6,809 bases of DNA from Campylobacterales bacterium (GTDB taxonomy: Bacteria > Campylobacterota > Campylobacteria > Campylobacterales > SZUA-545): assembly GCA_025800305.1 (NCBI GenBank), contig JAOXRY010000406.1:1-6809 (forward strand). Direction: 5' to 3'. Shown here piece by piece: positions 6,695-6,809 of this stretch; position 1 is the first letter of the stretch; every line of letters starts with the position of its first letter. The notes under the pieces were generated by a model. That model was not told the DNA's origin and did no database searches. It saw only the letters and a program-made list of their open reading frames with translations. Both the position numbers and the translations under genes were made by a program.

Positions 6695-6717
6695 TCTACG
6701 CCTTCTTCATAAAATAT

Positions 6718-6740
6718 AATTGGTTAAATTATAACCAATT
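6718..6740 (-). promoter_or_regulatory. Promoter -10 box inside a perfect inverted repeat upstream of aspB
   Basis: AATTGGTTA (6718-6726) and TAACCAATT (6732-6740) are perfect 9-base inverted arms around a 5-base spacer. On the minus strand a consensus TATAAT box (6733-6728) lies at the centre, about 34 bases before the aspB ATG. No good -35 is seen at 16-18 bases, as is common for Campylobacterota sigma-70 promoters. A dimeric regulator binding the repeat would cover the -10. I cannot name the regulator; the NtrC-like protein in the same operon is one candidate (inference). An alternative is a weak AT-rich terminator for a gene upstream, since T-rich sequence follows on the minus strand. Confidence 0.55.
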
Positions 6741-6809
6741 TATGATTTTTAACTGTTTTCGTTAAATATTAGAAGATGTTTATCAAGCTTATTAAAATAG
6801 ATAGTTCTT
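6741..6809. other. Window-edge sequence of uncertain coding status
   Basis: Two readings are possible. On the minus strand a 19-codon frame runs in from the edge to TAA at 6751-6749 and could be the end of an upstream gene. On the plus strand an ATG at 6775 stays open to the edge (MFIKLIKIDSS) and could start a divergent gene, with TATGAT at 6741-6746 as a possible -10, but it has no spaced ribosome site. The 69 bases are too few to decide. Confidence 0.3.

Overview
The window is compact, low-GC bacterial DNA (roughly one third G+C by sampling lines) with almost no intergenic space. Gene content and style (AspB-type aminotransferase, a frameshift-free prfB, an Ig/M23 peptidase family, a small lysine- and isoleucine-rich proteome) suggest a member of the Campylobacterota, perhaps a free-living Sulfurimonas/Arcobacter-like lineage. 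This assignment is an inference and could not be tested by search. No RNA genes, CRISPR arrays, insertion sequences or phage genes are visible.

Layout from the left: (1) the 3' part of a membrane sensor histidine kinase on +, cut by the window edge; (2) a small acidic helical protein on -, whose stop codon directly abuts the kinase stop; (3) a membrane-anchored SGNH/GDSL hydrolase on +, which appears to be expressed from an extended -10 promoter placed so that the mRNA would be leaderless; (4) a tightly packed five-gene minus-strand unit running from 6694 down to 2140: aspB-type aminotransferase, NtrC-like Fis-type DNA-binding protein, NtrB-like pseudo-kinase, prfB (release factor 2) and a secreted M23 peptidase. 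The junctions are 0, -8, +10 and +2 bases. The unit begins behind a TATAAT box lying inside a 9-bp inverted repeat and ends at a strong hairpin that also overlaps the end of the convergent hydrolase gene.

The most interesting part is the pair in the middle of the operon. The 242-residue protein keeps the Walker A motif, the late AAA+ segment and the Fis-type helix-turn-helix of an NtrC-family activator, but has no receiver domain, no GAFTGA loop and a damaged Walker B. The 232-residue partner, translationally coupled by an 8-base overlap, looks like an NtrB-type kinase in which PAS is kept, the phospho-accepting His is replaced by Tyr, and the ATP lid is gone. Together they look like a decayed and repurposed two-component system with neither phosphotransfer nor sigma-54 activation, fixed in an operon with amino-acid metabolism and translation termination.

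Other notable signals are the use of TAG stops in six of eight genes (none ends in TGA), a strong excess of the palindrome AGATCT across genes and reading frames, two well-supported TTG starts, and a terminator hairpin whose arms encode the C-termini of two unrelated proteins.
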